Shown here piece after piece: positions 23,575-35,411 of a stretch of DNA of 64,000 bases. Below the pieces are notes generated by a model. It saw only the letters and a program-made list of their open reading frames with translations, was not told the DNA's origin and did no database searches. The position numbers and the translations under genes are program-made. Origin of the DNA: Motacilla alba alba (Eukaryota > Chordata > Aves > Passeriformes > Motacillidae); NCBI RefSeq assembly GCF_015832195.1, contig NC_052020.1, positions 4,419,254 to 4,483,253 of the forward strand, given 5' to 3'. Each line of letters opens with the position of its first letter. Within the stretch, counting starts at the first letter, position 1.

Positions 23575-23750
23575 TGTCGAGGTATAACCCCAGCTGGCAG
23601 TGCTGAGGCTTCCACTCCCTCACTGCCACCTCACTGGGATGAGGGAGAGAGTTGGAAGGGTAAAAGTGAGAAAAATCATGGATTGAGATAAAAACAGCTC
23701 CGTAGGGAAAGCCAAAGCAATTCACACAAGCAAAGCAAGGAATTCATTTC
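23575..23750 (+). mobile_element. Decayed ERVL-type LTR, family F (copy 1)
   Basis: TGTCGAGGTATAACCCCAGC is a near match to the start of a very common bird ERVL LTR (TGTCGTGGTTTAACCCCAGC, from memory). It is followed in the expected order by a CACT/CTCACTG-rich part, GATGAGGGAGAGAGTTGGAA, AAAAGTGAGAAAA and ATGGATTGAGATAAAAACAG. The rest of the LTR is not recognisable. A related scrap is at 34922-35086. Confidence 0.75.
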
Positions 23751-23784
23751 CCCTTCCTCATGGAGCTCAGCCATCCCATGGGGA

Positions 23785-23932
23785 CCTGGGCTCCATCCCA
23801 GGGGAGCAGGGCTCCATGCCCAGGGCTCCATGCCCAGGGGAGCAGGGCTCCATGCCAGGGGAGCATCCCCAGGGGAGCAGGGCTCCATGCCCAGGGCTCC
23901 ATCCCAGGGGAGCAGGGCTCCATGCCCCGGGA
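23785..23932 (+). repeat. GC-rich minisatellite (16/22-bp unit)
   Basis: About seven units of GGGCTCCATGCCCAGG, with or without GGAGCA. Each unit contains a small inverted repeat (GGGC...GCCC). Overlapping frames on both strands stay open across it (107-130 codons), which is an effect of the repeat. Confidence 0.92.
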
Positions 23933-23935
23933 CAG

Positions 23936-24128
23936 GGACTTGGTGGGACAAACACCACACTCCAAACATGCCCTTTCCTCCTTCTGTCCCCAGATCCATA
24001 CACTGAGCATGAGCCAGAGGGTCTGGGACCCCCCTGGGGCTGGCTGGGCTCAGCTGGATCCTCTCCCAGTCCCTCCCTGCTGGGGTGGGGTGGGAGGCAG
24101 GAAGGGCCTTGGCTCTGTGTGAGTGCTG
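23936..24128 (+). other. GC-rich spacer with G-runs
   Basis: Joins the minisatellite to LTR-B. GGGGTGGGGTGGG at 24082-24094 with a further GGG at 24104-24106 could form a G-quadruplex. No gene seen. Confidence 0.5.
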
Positions 24129-24134
24129 CTCAGC

Positions 24135-25139
24135 TGCTGGAATCTGAAATGCAGATGATGGATGTGCAGGCTGCCCTAGAGCACAGGCTGGAGAGAGCTG
24201 AAGAATAAAGCAGGGATTTATTCAAAGCATCTCCTCCATGGATCCACCTTGGGCAGCACAAGAGCCCAGCCAGGGCTGCACCCAAGATGAACCCAAATGG
24301 CCCCAAAATGCACGAGCGCTCCCGGGGTCTCTCCCTTGGATCAGTTCTGCTCCATTTGCACCTTGCAGTTCATTGTCCCATTCCAGCTTTAGCCCAGGCA
24401 CTCCCACCCTGCTTGTTTTTCTCTCTCCAGCCCACGCTGTTTGTGCTCTTGGGCTGAGATTTGGATCATTTGTCCTTGGTGCCCAGCTGGAGCAGGAATT
24501 GTTTTGTCTCCCTGCTCTGTGCAGAGAGCCCACCATGCCCTCATATGAAGCCCAGACCCACACACTAAAGCAGCACAGAATGTGAAAATAGAAAAGCTGA
24601 ACCCTGAGGCATCACAGGAAACTCCCAGAACTTTGGTTTTGTAAGCCAAAGCTTAGAATTAAACTCAGGATTTGATCTGAGACCTTGGGAAAGGCTCCCA
24701 AACTCAGGTGTTAGAAGCAATAATGTGGATTTATAGTTTGAAGCAGAGACACATCAAGCTAAGTAAAGTTCAGAGGTTTAGCATTTAAGATGTAGAAAAA
24801 ATAAAAGTAGTTCCAGAGGTAAAGAAGGAGTTCAGAATGCAGCACTGTAGGTTTGTGTGTCATAACTTGACTGGCTAAGAAAGCTCACACTGTAACATGG
24901 GTCCATAAGATGAAATATTGAAGGATTGGGTCAAAACCATAAACATCCTTGTTGGCAGTGTTGTATTGGTCAATAACTCCTTAAAGGTCTTGTAACTGAG
25001 GGTCTTGTGACCTTCTGAGCCATGCAGTGAAGATGTGAGCTGAGCTCACCCTTCCTGCCTATGTAGAAGATAAGAAAAATAAACCCCATCATCAGAAACA
25101 ACTCAGAGATCCCATCTCAAATTCCTTCAAGTCCTCACA
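24135..25139 (+). mobile_element. LTR family B, interrupted by a nested LTR-A
   Basis: Starts TGCTGGAATCTGAAATGCAG, is split at 24156 by the LTR-A insertion, resumes at 24615 (CAGGAAACTCCCAGAACTTT) and ends TTCAAGTCCTCACA. The uninterrupted sequence is present in reverse at 32178-32743, which confirms the split. CTCAGC lies on both sides (24129-24134 and 25140-25145), a target-site duplication of 5-6 bp that fits ERVL-type integration. It has a poly(A)-like AATAAAC near 25078. No internal retroviral part remains, so it is a solo LTR. Confidence 0.9.
24156..24614 (-). mobile_element. Solo LTR, family A, nested in LTR-B (copy 1)
   Basis: A 459-bp LTR in reverse orientation. On its sense strand it starts TGATGCCTCAGG and ends in a degraded form of AGGCATCA. 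A poly(A) signal (AATAAA) with a following stretch CCCTGCTTTATTCTTCAG lies near the sense 3' end. Flanks CAGA and CAGG are a 4-bp duplication with one change, consistent with the exact 4-bp duplications seen at the other two copies and with ERV1-like integration. Confidence 0.92.
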
Positions 25140-28100
25140 CTCAGCAGTAACAAAAACACCCCTACTCAAACACTATTTCTAGAAAAAAATCCAAAACACA
25201 GCTCTATACAAAGGGAAAAATAACTTTACTTGAGCCCCCAATAATACACTGTGCTACTGAAGAGATTTTGTTTTTTCCAATGTTTTAGTAATGACATAAT
25301 TTTTCATTTTTGGTTACTGATAGGTTGTACACATCAAAGACATATCAGATGAACCCAAGATGACTAGACAGCAATCAGCTGAATCAGAGAAAATCAGTTT
25401 TGACCATTTCTTCATTAATTTTATGATAAACACATAAGTAATAAAATAGCTTAAAAACATATAAATATATTTTATAGACAGTATATAGAGTAGATCTTTA
25501 TAAACTACACCGTTAGAAACCCTAGTTAAATTCTCAACAGCCTGATTGTGCTACAGGGATCTGTGGAAATAATCTAATAAAGAAATCAATCCTAATGAAA
25601 AACCAAATCCTTAGATCTCCATGTTTTTTGCAGTGAGCTTTATGTTGTTTTAGCCTCTCAGCCATACAATGCACATCTTTTGAAAGTCAGATCTCTTTTT
25701 TAGCACCTCTACCTCTGCAGTTATTTTTCCTGAGGCATAAGGGGTTTATATGGGGTTTACAAGCATTCAGTTAAGCACAATTTTTTGCAGCTGGTTGATC
25801 ATATAAACAAATATCTGTTTGGGTGATGGCAGTTTAAGAATGAAAAATTCCTTTTGAGTTGTAACAATGAGCAATATGTCAGTGTGGCAAAATATTCAGG
25901 TAATGATATTACTACAAATTTCTCTCAGCATTTTAGGTTTGGTAAATAAAACAAACAAACAAACAATTCCTTTTAAATACTTCAATGAGCCCTTTAAAAA
26001 AAGAAACAAGGTACTTGATTTTTTAAAAAAATGATTGATTTTTCTTTTTAATCAAGGTACTTGCTCTTAGCCAACGGTGTCTTCCTGAGTGAAGTTTGGT
26101 TCTGGAGTTGATTATGGCCAGCAGATGGTCCAGATATTACTTAAATTGTAATTAAGATATTTCAGTTTTCATTTCTGTTTCATGGCTGTATCTTTACACA
26201 TCTTTTACTGAAGAAAACAGCCATTTCTGCCCTAATGCTCAATTTTCAAATTGCTGTTTTTCCTGCCCATCCCGTGTTCAGAATAGAAATGTGTTTTGCC
26301 CACAGTTTATGTTGTACAACATATGCTTGGTTAATCTCCCCAGTCTGATTTTGAATTTTTTGATTTTTTTTACTTGTTATCTTCCGTTGGGCCTTATTTC
26401 ATGATGTCAACACCCTCAAGAAACTGCATAACACACCAGCAAGCTACACAGTATTAAGGTTATTAGCACCAGTTGTTGTTTTGTGTTTTACAGTCCATGC
26501 AATTTCAATACAGCTTTGAGGAAAATGTTTCCAAGGGCAAAATTAAAAGATCCTCTCCAGTTCTACAGCACATATCCTAAAATCTGACCACATATCCTCT
26601 GCATGACCAGCTGCTGAAATATTGACTGCTCATCCATAGGAACAAAAAGAAGCTTTTAAATTCTGAAAGCAAACAGTATTTTCACTCCTTGTGCTTTTCA
26701 CTCCTGGCTGTTTTGAGAGTCCCCCTAAGGAGCTATTAGCACTGAATCCAGTTTTACTGTCCTGTATGTAAATGTTCATGCACATATCCACATGACTATT
26801 TTTTTTAGTCTCTGCAAAGATCATAGTTCTTGTCTTCCAATCAGTCAAAGTACCCTTACACATAAATCACATGTATATTCAAGTGTCTTGTTAAGGCCTT
26901 CCTAGAGTGTAATTAATCTGATCAGGATCTCACTGGGGTCTTAAAAATCAGTCTTTGATAAAGCTCTTGAATAACATGAAAAATACTGTGTTGATCTGGG
27001 ATATAAAAGGCATCGAAATACCTCTGCATACTGTACATTTGCATTGAATTTGAGTCATTCCTGAGTTTTTTAGTCCATCTGCCGTGGGATTTCACTACCA
27101 CTGGAGAGGCCTCCTTGTCTCAGCCAGTGTAGCTGCTTTAAAGGCTGGTATTCACCTCCCTAGGATTAAAAAAATGTATCTCAGGTTATTGAGCCTGAAA
27201 TACTGAAAAAAGTGAGGCAAACATAAAAAGAAGTATTCAGGAACACAGAGCTCTAGAAAATGCCTACGTGCCATTCTCTTCAGAACAAGTCAAAGGAACA
27301 AATCATCTGTTAATCTGATGTGCATCTGAATTAGTCCAAGGGTTCATATGTACAAATAATTCATTAGATGTTAAAGCAAAAACAGCCTCTGTCATTTTCT
27401 TTCCATATTGTGTTTCACAAGCCTTTTCCCACTACTGAAAGACTTATTTTGGCACAAGGGATTGCTTGAAAAGAACCCGTATTTACTTTATGTTGAGTAA
27501 CAAACATTGCTGCATTTAGGTATTTTTTAAACTGTTGGTGTTTTCCACACTGAGGTTTATCTGCAACACTTTAATATAATATTAATTTCTTTCCACTTGC
27601 CTTAAGGGATGTTTATGGATTTGTAAAAACTACAGTGGATTCTACTCTTTTGTTTTTAGGAAACCTGAACGTTCCACCCCTTTTGTGAAACTGCATCTAA
27701 TAGTTTTCATCCTCAAAACAGACAATACTATTTTTCCAATGCCCCATAAGAGATCCCTTTTGCCAAAAATCTGTACAGACAGAGGCTTTTCTAGATCAGA
27801 AGATTCAAGTGCTAAATTGCATGAACAAGTCTGGAATTGCAAAAATTGCAAAAATACAGCTCATAAAACCTTCCAAGAAAAATTCCTAACTAATTATACT
27901 CAAAACAGTGCCTTGCAGGATGCTTTATGACATCAACTTGTGGCTTTCTCCTTCTGAGATTTTTGGCATCTAGGTCAGTAAAAAAAATGTATTATTTTCT
28001 CAATAAGTATCATCACCTTTTTTCCCACATATGTCAAAAATACATACAGTACATCTACAGTTCATATAATGGTCCCATTAATAGATTCGTGTGGATTTGT

Positions 28101-29374
28101 AGTAATCAGTATAATCAGAGCTATTATGGAATATACCTCTGAAAAAGGAGAAGAGTGAAAAATAACTGAGTGCCCTGAAGAAGTTCCAGAAATCAGGTGG
28201 ATTAATAAAAATATTTCCAAGTGAAAAAAAATTTCTGTGTATTTCAGATGCTTTTTTGACATTTACTTTTCCAGTATTACACACTTCCATTAGGCAGTGA
28301 AGATGGTGGTGTCCCACCTTATTAACATGCACCCACTGCTCAAAGCTCTTACCCTTAAAAATGAAACCAAGACAAAGCTTCTAACATGCAAGGAGAAAGA
28401 ATTTATTCTGATCTTACTAGTTTAATTTAATCTGCCAACACTATTTCATTCATTTGTTCATATACTGAACATGAATAAATCAAAATTCAATAAAAGGTTG
28501 AGTTACGACAGTTATACCACAGAAAGAGAAGATGACCAGGAAGGAAAATCTAATAAATATTATTTATTAGAATAAAATAATAACCATAATCACCATTAAT
28601 ATCACAGGAGTAGAAGGCCACATTGCTGAATGGTCCATGATGAAAAAGCAGTAAGATGTGTAAAAGGCCAGTCTCTCCCTGGCAGTTTTAAAAAAGAAGT
28701 CTTTGTACTTAAACTAAGTTGCACATGAGATATTGCCAAATCTGAACCATTACTGCTTGAAGACAAGGGAGGTGCACACTGACATCTTACAGGGTTATAG
28801 GAGAAAATCTGGGTAAATAACCTTTGTGAGGCTTTTGCTGAAACCCATTTAAAGTAAACTCAGATCCAGAAAAATGGATTTTTGTATCCACTATAGTGAA
28901 AACCTCATTTTCTCGCTACATTTTTATAGTTGTTGGGTTAATTACAGGAAAGGAAAAAATTACTGTAATTCTTTGTATAGAAAAAACTTTATAGTAGGAA
29001 AAAAAAAGAGTAAAGATCAGGACTAGAACATAAGACTGCCTTTTGATATATGCCTTCAGTAATGTTTTCTGAAACAACTGAGGGGCCTCAAGAATGGATT
29101 TTGTTTAGGTCATGAATCTTAGTTTTTTAGATGAAGATGATCTTTGACGAATCAGAAATTACTTTGAGAAGGACTAGGAAACCCCAGAAATTATTAAACC
29201 TGCCTAGGAAACTGCTGAGGAAGGGACAAGAGATCTTTAACAAAGGCAAAAAATGTTACCATTTCTTTTGTACTCTCTATAAAACTGCTCAGCCATTTTG
29301 GTCTTCATGTGTCTGAAGGGCTTAAAGAACATAACCTGTGGCACTTCCCAGCTGATCTTTTTTTTTTTAGTCGC

Positions 29375-29400
29375 ACATTTGATATTCCAGTATCAAATGT
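29375..29400. other. Perfect 10-bp inverted repeat
   Basis: ACATTTGATA, 6-nt loop TTCCAG, TATCAAATGT, just downstream of a T-run (29358-29368). Confidence 0.85.
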
Positions 29401-30664
29401 TCTGCTAGAAATATCAATAATGCCAGGTTAGAATTGTTTTAAAACCTTGGTTTTAACAACAGGGCGGTTAGAAAACCCGGATTTACTCACCTAGCACTCT
29501 CAGTGACAGCTGTCAGTTATTTATAGTATAAAGATGGCAGCTTTTAAATCTAAAAATGTTTTAACCACGATAATTCTGAGTTAATTTATGGCTAAAACTG
29601 TATGACACAGAATGGTACATCAAATGCGAAAGGATCAGATATCACAATATTTACATTTCAATATGTTTATAAAAGTTCAAAACCAGCACTGAAGCAGATT
29701 AAAAGGTGGAATTTCTCTGTAGTTTGACAGTAGTTTGTACTGAATCATAGTAATTTAAAAATTCGTATACTGATAATGTCATACATGCAATGAAATAGAA
29801 GATTTTAAACATAATAGAGGGATTAGGAATTAATTTCCTGAGTCTGCCTTTTTTTTCCTGTAATGCTTATCAAAAAGAAAAATAAAAAATATTTAACTAC
29901 ACAAATCGGTGGATTCAAACAGGTAACCACCACAATCATCCAAGTTTGCATTGCGTACAGGAAAATTAAAAATTTTGCATCTTTTCTTTAGCACACAAAC
30001 TGCAAGATGTTCTCAATTCTGGAATTTGTATTTGTAAACCATAACTTAGGTATATGTTTTAAGAGAAAGTCCCAGGTAAGTCTAGGATAAAGCCTAATAA
30101 TCTAAGCCTAGTTAATCTTAGACTTTCCTTCCTTATGCTGTAACAAGATCTACAAAGAGCAGAGGGTCTTTCAAGTAGCCAAGTCTCACTCCGTTAATGC
30201 CAATAATCTGACTTGAATCTGAAGTTGTGAACAACACCAGCACATGGATTTGTGTCTAATTTATTTTAGAATTACCTAGAATTCAAAACTGAACACTGCA
30301 CAGTAATAAGGACTCTCCAAAGTTCTTTTGTGGGAGGGAGAAAATCTGCAAAAATGCAAAATGCAAAAAACATCCTCTCTGCTGACAAATGGGTGGAATA
30401 ATCCACTGCACAGGTAATTTTGTTATCTGCAGTATCAGTCTGCCCTCCACACACAGAATAACACTCCCTGCACACAAAAAAATTAAAAGTGGAGTTTGAA
30501 AATTGCAGTGTTGTTTTTGTTTGAAGTGAGTCATCCCAAACAAGGTTTACATTCATATTCTGTAGCACATCAATGCCAGGCAAACTTTTCAACATTGTAA
30601 AATTAAAGAGAGATATTTCCCCCTGGTTCCTAAAGTGTTTATTTTCCTCTTGGTAGTTTGGTAG

Positions 30665-30768
30665 TGGTGTTTTGTTTTTGTTTTTGGTTTTCTGGGTTTG
30701 GTTTTTTTTTGGGGGGGGGGGTGTTAATTTGGTTGCTTGTGGGGGTGTTTTTTGGGGGTGTTTTTTAT
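30665..30768 (+). repeat. G/T-rich low complexity with an 11-G run
   Basis: TTTTGTTTTTG-type sequence, then T9 and G11 (30711-30721), and two further GGGGG runs (30741-30745 and 30754-30758). Could form a G-quadruplex on the + strand. Confidence 0.85.
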
Positions 30769-31720
30769 AGATTTCCCTCTCTTTTGAAATTATTTTCGAT
30801 ACACCAAATCAGAGTTCTTTCCAACATCACAGCTTTGTAAAAGATGTGTTTGTTTAACTTCTTCCCCATCTATTAATTCTCCAGGCAGCATGGCGCTCAT
30901 TAAAGTCAGTGTATACATTCTTAGCCCATCGATTCAGTTTTGCTAGCAAAAGCATCAAAAAAGAAGTGACATTGGCAGTTTTTGAAGCAAGGCTGATATG
31001 GCAGGAATCCCTGCTGTTACTAGTTATACCTACAGAGTGATAACTACCTCACAATCATCCTTTTATTATCACCTCTTATTGAACTTCATCATTTTTACCA
31101 GCGAGGTAAATGGTGTTGATTTTCAGAGCTTCAACAGGGCAGCAGCTACCTAGGGATGGACAAAGTAGGAGTGAACATTGCTTAGGAACTGGCAGGAGAA
31201 ATGAGGAAAAGGAAAAAAAAAAAATTATCAATTGAGTAGGCGTGGATCTAATCACCGTGAAGCAGAAATTGCGTGGAGGGTTAAAATATAACTTTTGGTG
31301 GAGATTTTCAAAGGCACAGGAGGAACTGAGGTGTGCAGCGCTCACTCCACTTCAACAGAAATAGCAAGGTGCTTGTTTTGGTGCATAAAAAAAAGGGACT
31401 GAAGATGGAAGGCACTGAAAATCAGGTGTTAACACTGTTCACTGAAGAGTACTACACTCCTCAGGTCCTTGGTTTAATACAAGACAGGTGCTGTCCATCC
31501 CCTGTTTCTATGGCAGACTTTAATGGCTAAAGCAGCCTCTGTAGAAGTCACAGGGCCTGATTATTGTTCTCCCACTCTCAGGAGCCTGTTAAAATACAAA
31601 ATACAGCAGAGCTGGTCAGAAAACTCTTCACTCCATGAAGTAGGTTATTATACATTTAAAACAAATGAGGACAGAGAGAGACAAAACCCCAAAAGAACTA
31701 TTAGTCTCTATTATTCTTCA

Positions 31721-31778
31721 GTTACCTATTTAACAAATAGGTAACAAATAGTTTTTCTGTCTTTTCAAAGACAGAAAA
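31721..31778. other. Two closely spaced perfect hairpins
   Basis: Hairpin 1: GTTACCTATTT, loop AAC, AAATAGGTAAC (31721-31745). Hairpin 2: TTTTCTGTCTTT, loop TC, AAAGACAGAAAA (31753-31778). Arms are 11 and 12 bp, without mismatch. The second could act as a stem-loop in RNA of either strand. Function unknown. Confidence 0.88.
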
Positions 31779-32177
31779 GCTTTATTTCTGGTCTTTTCTC
31801 TCCATTATTGTCTGTCCACGTGCCTTGAGTGTAATTAATTCACCGGTACTGTATGGAACAAGTTGCTGACTTCTGAGCCATCACCTCTGTGGTATCTAAG
31901 TCCTGGCATTGATTGCACAACTTCAACTTTAAAGCTTTCAATAACAGCAATGATATTTGGGGATGGTTGTCATTAAAAATTAAATATGTAATGTAATGTA
32001 AATGTAATTAAATAATCTGAATTTACTGGACAGCCACCCATCTTACAACTAATGATCTAAAAACGTAATTGTGAATTTAACATGAAATTCCTTAATATTT
32101 TTGTATTTGTCACTAATCTTTTAGCTATCCTCACGTATTTGTTTCCATTTTATTACTCCATTTCAATGGACCAGCTA

Positions 32178-32743
32178 TGGAGATTCTTGAAGGAGTTTTG
32201 AACGAGTTAGAGATGGGATCTCTGAGTTGGTTTTGATGATGGGGTTTATTTTTCTTATCTTCTACATAGGCAGGAAGGGTGAGCTCAGCTCACATCTTCA
32301 CTGCATGGCTCAGAAGGTCACAAGACCCTCAGTTACAAGACCTTTAAGGAGTTATTGACCAATAAAGCACTGCCAACAAGGATGTTTATGGTTTTGACCC
32401 AATCCTTCAATATTTCGTCTTATGGACCCATGTTACAGTGTGAGCTTTCTTAGCCAGTCAAGTTATGACACACAAACCTACAGTGCTGCATTCTGAACTC
32501 CTTCTTTACCTCTGGAACTACTTTTTTTATTTTTTTCTACATCTTAAACTCTAAACCTCTGAACTTTCCTTTACTTAGCTTAATGTGTCTCTGCTTTAAA
32601 CTATAAATTCACATTCTCACTTTTAACACCTAAATTTGGGAGCCTTTTCCAAGGTCTCAGATCAAATCCTGATCAAATGTCTGATCAAATCCTGGCTTAA
32701 AAATCCAAAGTTCTGAGAGTTCCCTGCATTTCAGATTCCAACA
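32178..32743 (-). mobile_element. Solo LTR, family B, uninterrupted (copy 2)
   Basis: A full reverse-orientation copy of the family seen at 24135-25139, without the nested LTR-A. On the sense strand it starts TGTTGGAATCTGAAATGCAG. ACCAG flanks it at 32170-32174 and 32744-32748, with three bases (CTA) between the left repeat and the aligned end, giving a plausible 5-bp target-site duplication. A private feature is a triple GATCAAAT repeat (about 32662-32692). Confidence 0.9.
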
Positions 32744-34921
32744 ACCAGAATACAAAATGGATCCATGAACCATTTTATGGAACCCCAGAAGACGCTGAGT
32801 TGGAGTCCAGGCACTGCCCAAGTTCTTCCTAAGCTCAGCCTTGCCTGGGGAACCTTCTTCTTCTTCTTCCAATTATTTCAAAGGCATTAAGAGCAATCAA
32901 TCTTTACATACTCCCAGTTCTATCAAGTATGCAATAAAAATGATTAACAGTAGTATCATAAAAATTCATCAGAAGCCCGTTCTGAAATGTATATCATCTT
33001 GCATTCAATACTGATCAATTAATAATTCCTAAGTAGCCTGATATTTATTTAATACAACTAACCTTTACACCAAATCTGATTTTCAATAGCATTTAATTAA
33101 CCTGTGCAATGACTGCAGTTGTGTACGTAGATTAAAAATTTGTAAAAGTAATGGTCAGTTAGGCAGCAACCAGTACAATTTGTACATACAGTGACATTAA
33201 TTATGCTTTCCAATTAGGCTCATCAGTGCTCTGGATGATGTGGAATTCTGCCCTTATAAGTGTATTCCCTTCACCTTTTCACAAACATTTCCAATAACAT
33301 CTGTGCATAGTGCAACTCATTCTTAGCCCAAAGAGATCCTATTAAAATACAAAAATAAACAGGGTGTTTATCCAATGTTAATATACTTTCTAATAGCGTT
33401 TTTTTTTTTTTTTTTCTGATAGAGTTATTTATTTTTAAGAAAATAAAAAAATCAAGGTAAAGGGTTTCCACAGATAGTTTTAAGCATTTATTTGGGAAGA
33501 ATCTTCTTTTGTCTCCATAACAAAATACTATAGGTAGGAAAAACAATCTATATGCAACTTCACACACAAAAGTAGAGTTAACTGAAACTTTGAGATTTTC
33601 TTTTTTGCCTGCAATGTCACTGCAGTCACTTCTTCACCAGCACCACAATTTTAGTTTTCCCTTCACACTTGTGGCCTAAATGTGGCTGCTGTCCTTTCAC
33701 AGCCTGCGACACCAAAGAGGTCATCAGCAAATTTGTGCAGCACAAAGCAACACGAACTCAGCTAAAGATCCCACTTGTTCAGCTGAATTTTTTAGGCAAA
33801 AACTCATTCTGGATTCTGCATTTCTGAATCTTCTATCACCAGATTTTGATCCTCACTGCAGGACAATCTCAGGGGCAGAAATAAATGGTAATGTGGAATT
33901 CTCTTTGAGGGCCTTCAGCAACAGGGGATGGTCCCCAAACAAACTCTCCTTTCTTCTGTCCTTTAGAGGGTAAATTAATGTAGGTAAAAGTCTGTTCTCT
34001 GGGTGTAAAATGAGTATTTGCTCGTTTTGATCTGACTCAGAACTCTACAATGATAGGAGTGGTTATTTTCTATTCCAGTGGACAAGGAAATTTCTCAAAT
34101 GCAGCTCTGGAATATCTCTGAATTTTCCCAGTTCACCCTCAAATGAATAACCATTCCTGCTATTTGCTACTGTAAAAAAATCTGCTCATGAGAGAAAAAT
34201 ATTAAAATGTCAGAGTGTTGAAATTAAAGAACTGGAAGGAGATACCTTTTTTTGATGGAATGAGCAAACTTGAAAAGACAGTCCTAAGAAGTTTCTTGTT
34301 TTAGTCTTCCCCAGGAAGTCACAGGTTTTCAGTGTCTGGGATTTTCACAATTACCACGTAGTGGCTATCTTTTCAGACTAGGAGAGAAGGAAATATTTGT
34401 CATTAATTCTGTTCCCTATATCATTTAGATAAATGTGATCCATGCCCTGCAAAATATCATATTACTAACAGTAAAAAGCCCCACAGCCCCTTGCTATTTT
34501 CCCTTGGTATTCCCTGTTGTTATTTTTAAAGGCACAATATTTTATACTGCACTAGAAGAGTCTGCCTCCACCATGGAAAGCATCCTTTAAGTGCCATACA
34601 ATGACAGAAATTAAACAAAATACTGGTATACAGAATTACACAGTTCACATTTCAAAATAACTTCAGACCCTCAGGGGGAAAAAAGGTCATTTGAACACCA
34701 CCTTCATTTTGCCTGGCAGCTTGTTATATGAAATATGGACAGGTAATCACATGGAATTTAGGACTTTGCAAAATGCAGCCTGCTGCTTTAGGACTAAAAG
34801 AGTAAAATAGAATAAAATAAAATAAAAATCACTGGGTCAAATTCAGAAGAAAATCCAGCGAGTCTAAAGGGATTTAAAGTTGGAGTGGTTCCTACTCCTC
34901 TGCTGTGCCAGACCTGAAACA
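32744..34921. other. Unique AT-rich sequence, no gene seen
   Basis: Includes a short (TTC)n at 32858-32870 and a T-run at about 33400-33416. 32980-33260 has many TAAT/ATTA cores (AATTAATAATTC, TTTAATTAACC, CATTAATTATGC) and may be a conserved noncoding element, but this is only an impression from composition. Confidence 0.45.
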
Positions 34922-35086
34922 TGTTGGAATAGGCTGACCCCAGCCAGCAGTTCATACCTCCTCACTGGGGTGGGGGAGAGAACAGCTTGGAAAAAAATGA
35001 GGAAAACCTCATGAACTGAGATAAAGACTCTACAAAGTGCAAAAAAACCCAAAAAGCACAAAATCATGTGATGCAAAAGCCATCTC
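34922..35086 (+). mobile_element. Decayed ERVL-type LTR, family F (copy 2)
   Basis: Same block order as 23575-23750: TGTTGG...GACCCCAGCCAGCAG, CCTCACTGGGGTGGGGGAGA, GAACAGCTTGGAAAAAAATG, and TGAACTGAGATAAAGACTC. It is heavily diverged and truncated. Confidence 0.65.
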
Positions 35087-35360
35087 TCCCCATGCCTGTG
35101 TCAGCAGCAGGTGGAGAAGGTGGCATTGTTTCTCAAATTAACATAAGGAAAGCTCCTTTTACCAGGTTAGTTTTTCTATCCTTACACCAATTAAAGCTGC
35201 TTCTGCCTGACGCAATCAAGAAAACATCTTCACGTTTTTATTAATGCTATTCATACATTCCAGTATTTCTGTTAACCTTTCTTTTTGCTTCCATTACCTG
35301 TAAGAGCAACCTGACCATGGTTATTTTCTCAGAAAGAGGCCACCAGAATAATTGTGAGAG

Positions 35361-35411
35361 TAAGGGCTGGACTTGATGATCTTTTCCAACATAAATGATT
35401 CCATGACCCTA
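35361..35411 (+). mobile_element. CR1 LINE 3'-end scrap
   Basis: GGGCTGGACTTGATGATCTT then TTCCAACATAAATGATTCCATGA is the standard CR1 3' terminus ending in degenerate ATTCTATGA repeats. Only about the last 50 bp are recognisable. Confidence 0.85.

Larger units (their letters stand above)
25146..32177. other. Unique AT-rich stretch, no gene seen
   Basis: About 7 kb without recognised genes. Contains (AAAC)n near 25950, an inverted repeat at 29375-29400, G/T-rich low complexity at 30665-30768 and twin hairpins at 31721-31778. Open frames up to 107 codons carry no known motif. Confidence 0.5.

Noticed and set aside
23676..24208. Overlapping frames of 78-130 codons on both strands
   Set aside because: Created by the GGGCTCCATGCCCAGG minisatellite and GC-rich spacer. 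No protein family recognised.
29131..29316. 61-codon lysine/arginine-rich frame (MKMIFDESEITLRRTRKPQK...)
   Set aside because: Looks protein-like by composition, but is short, isolated and without a family match. Chance is the simpler explanation.
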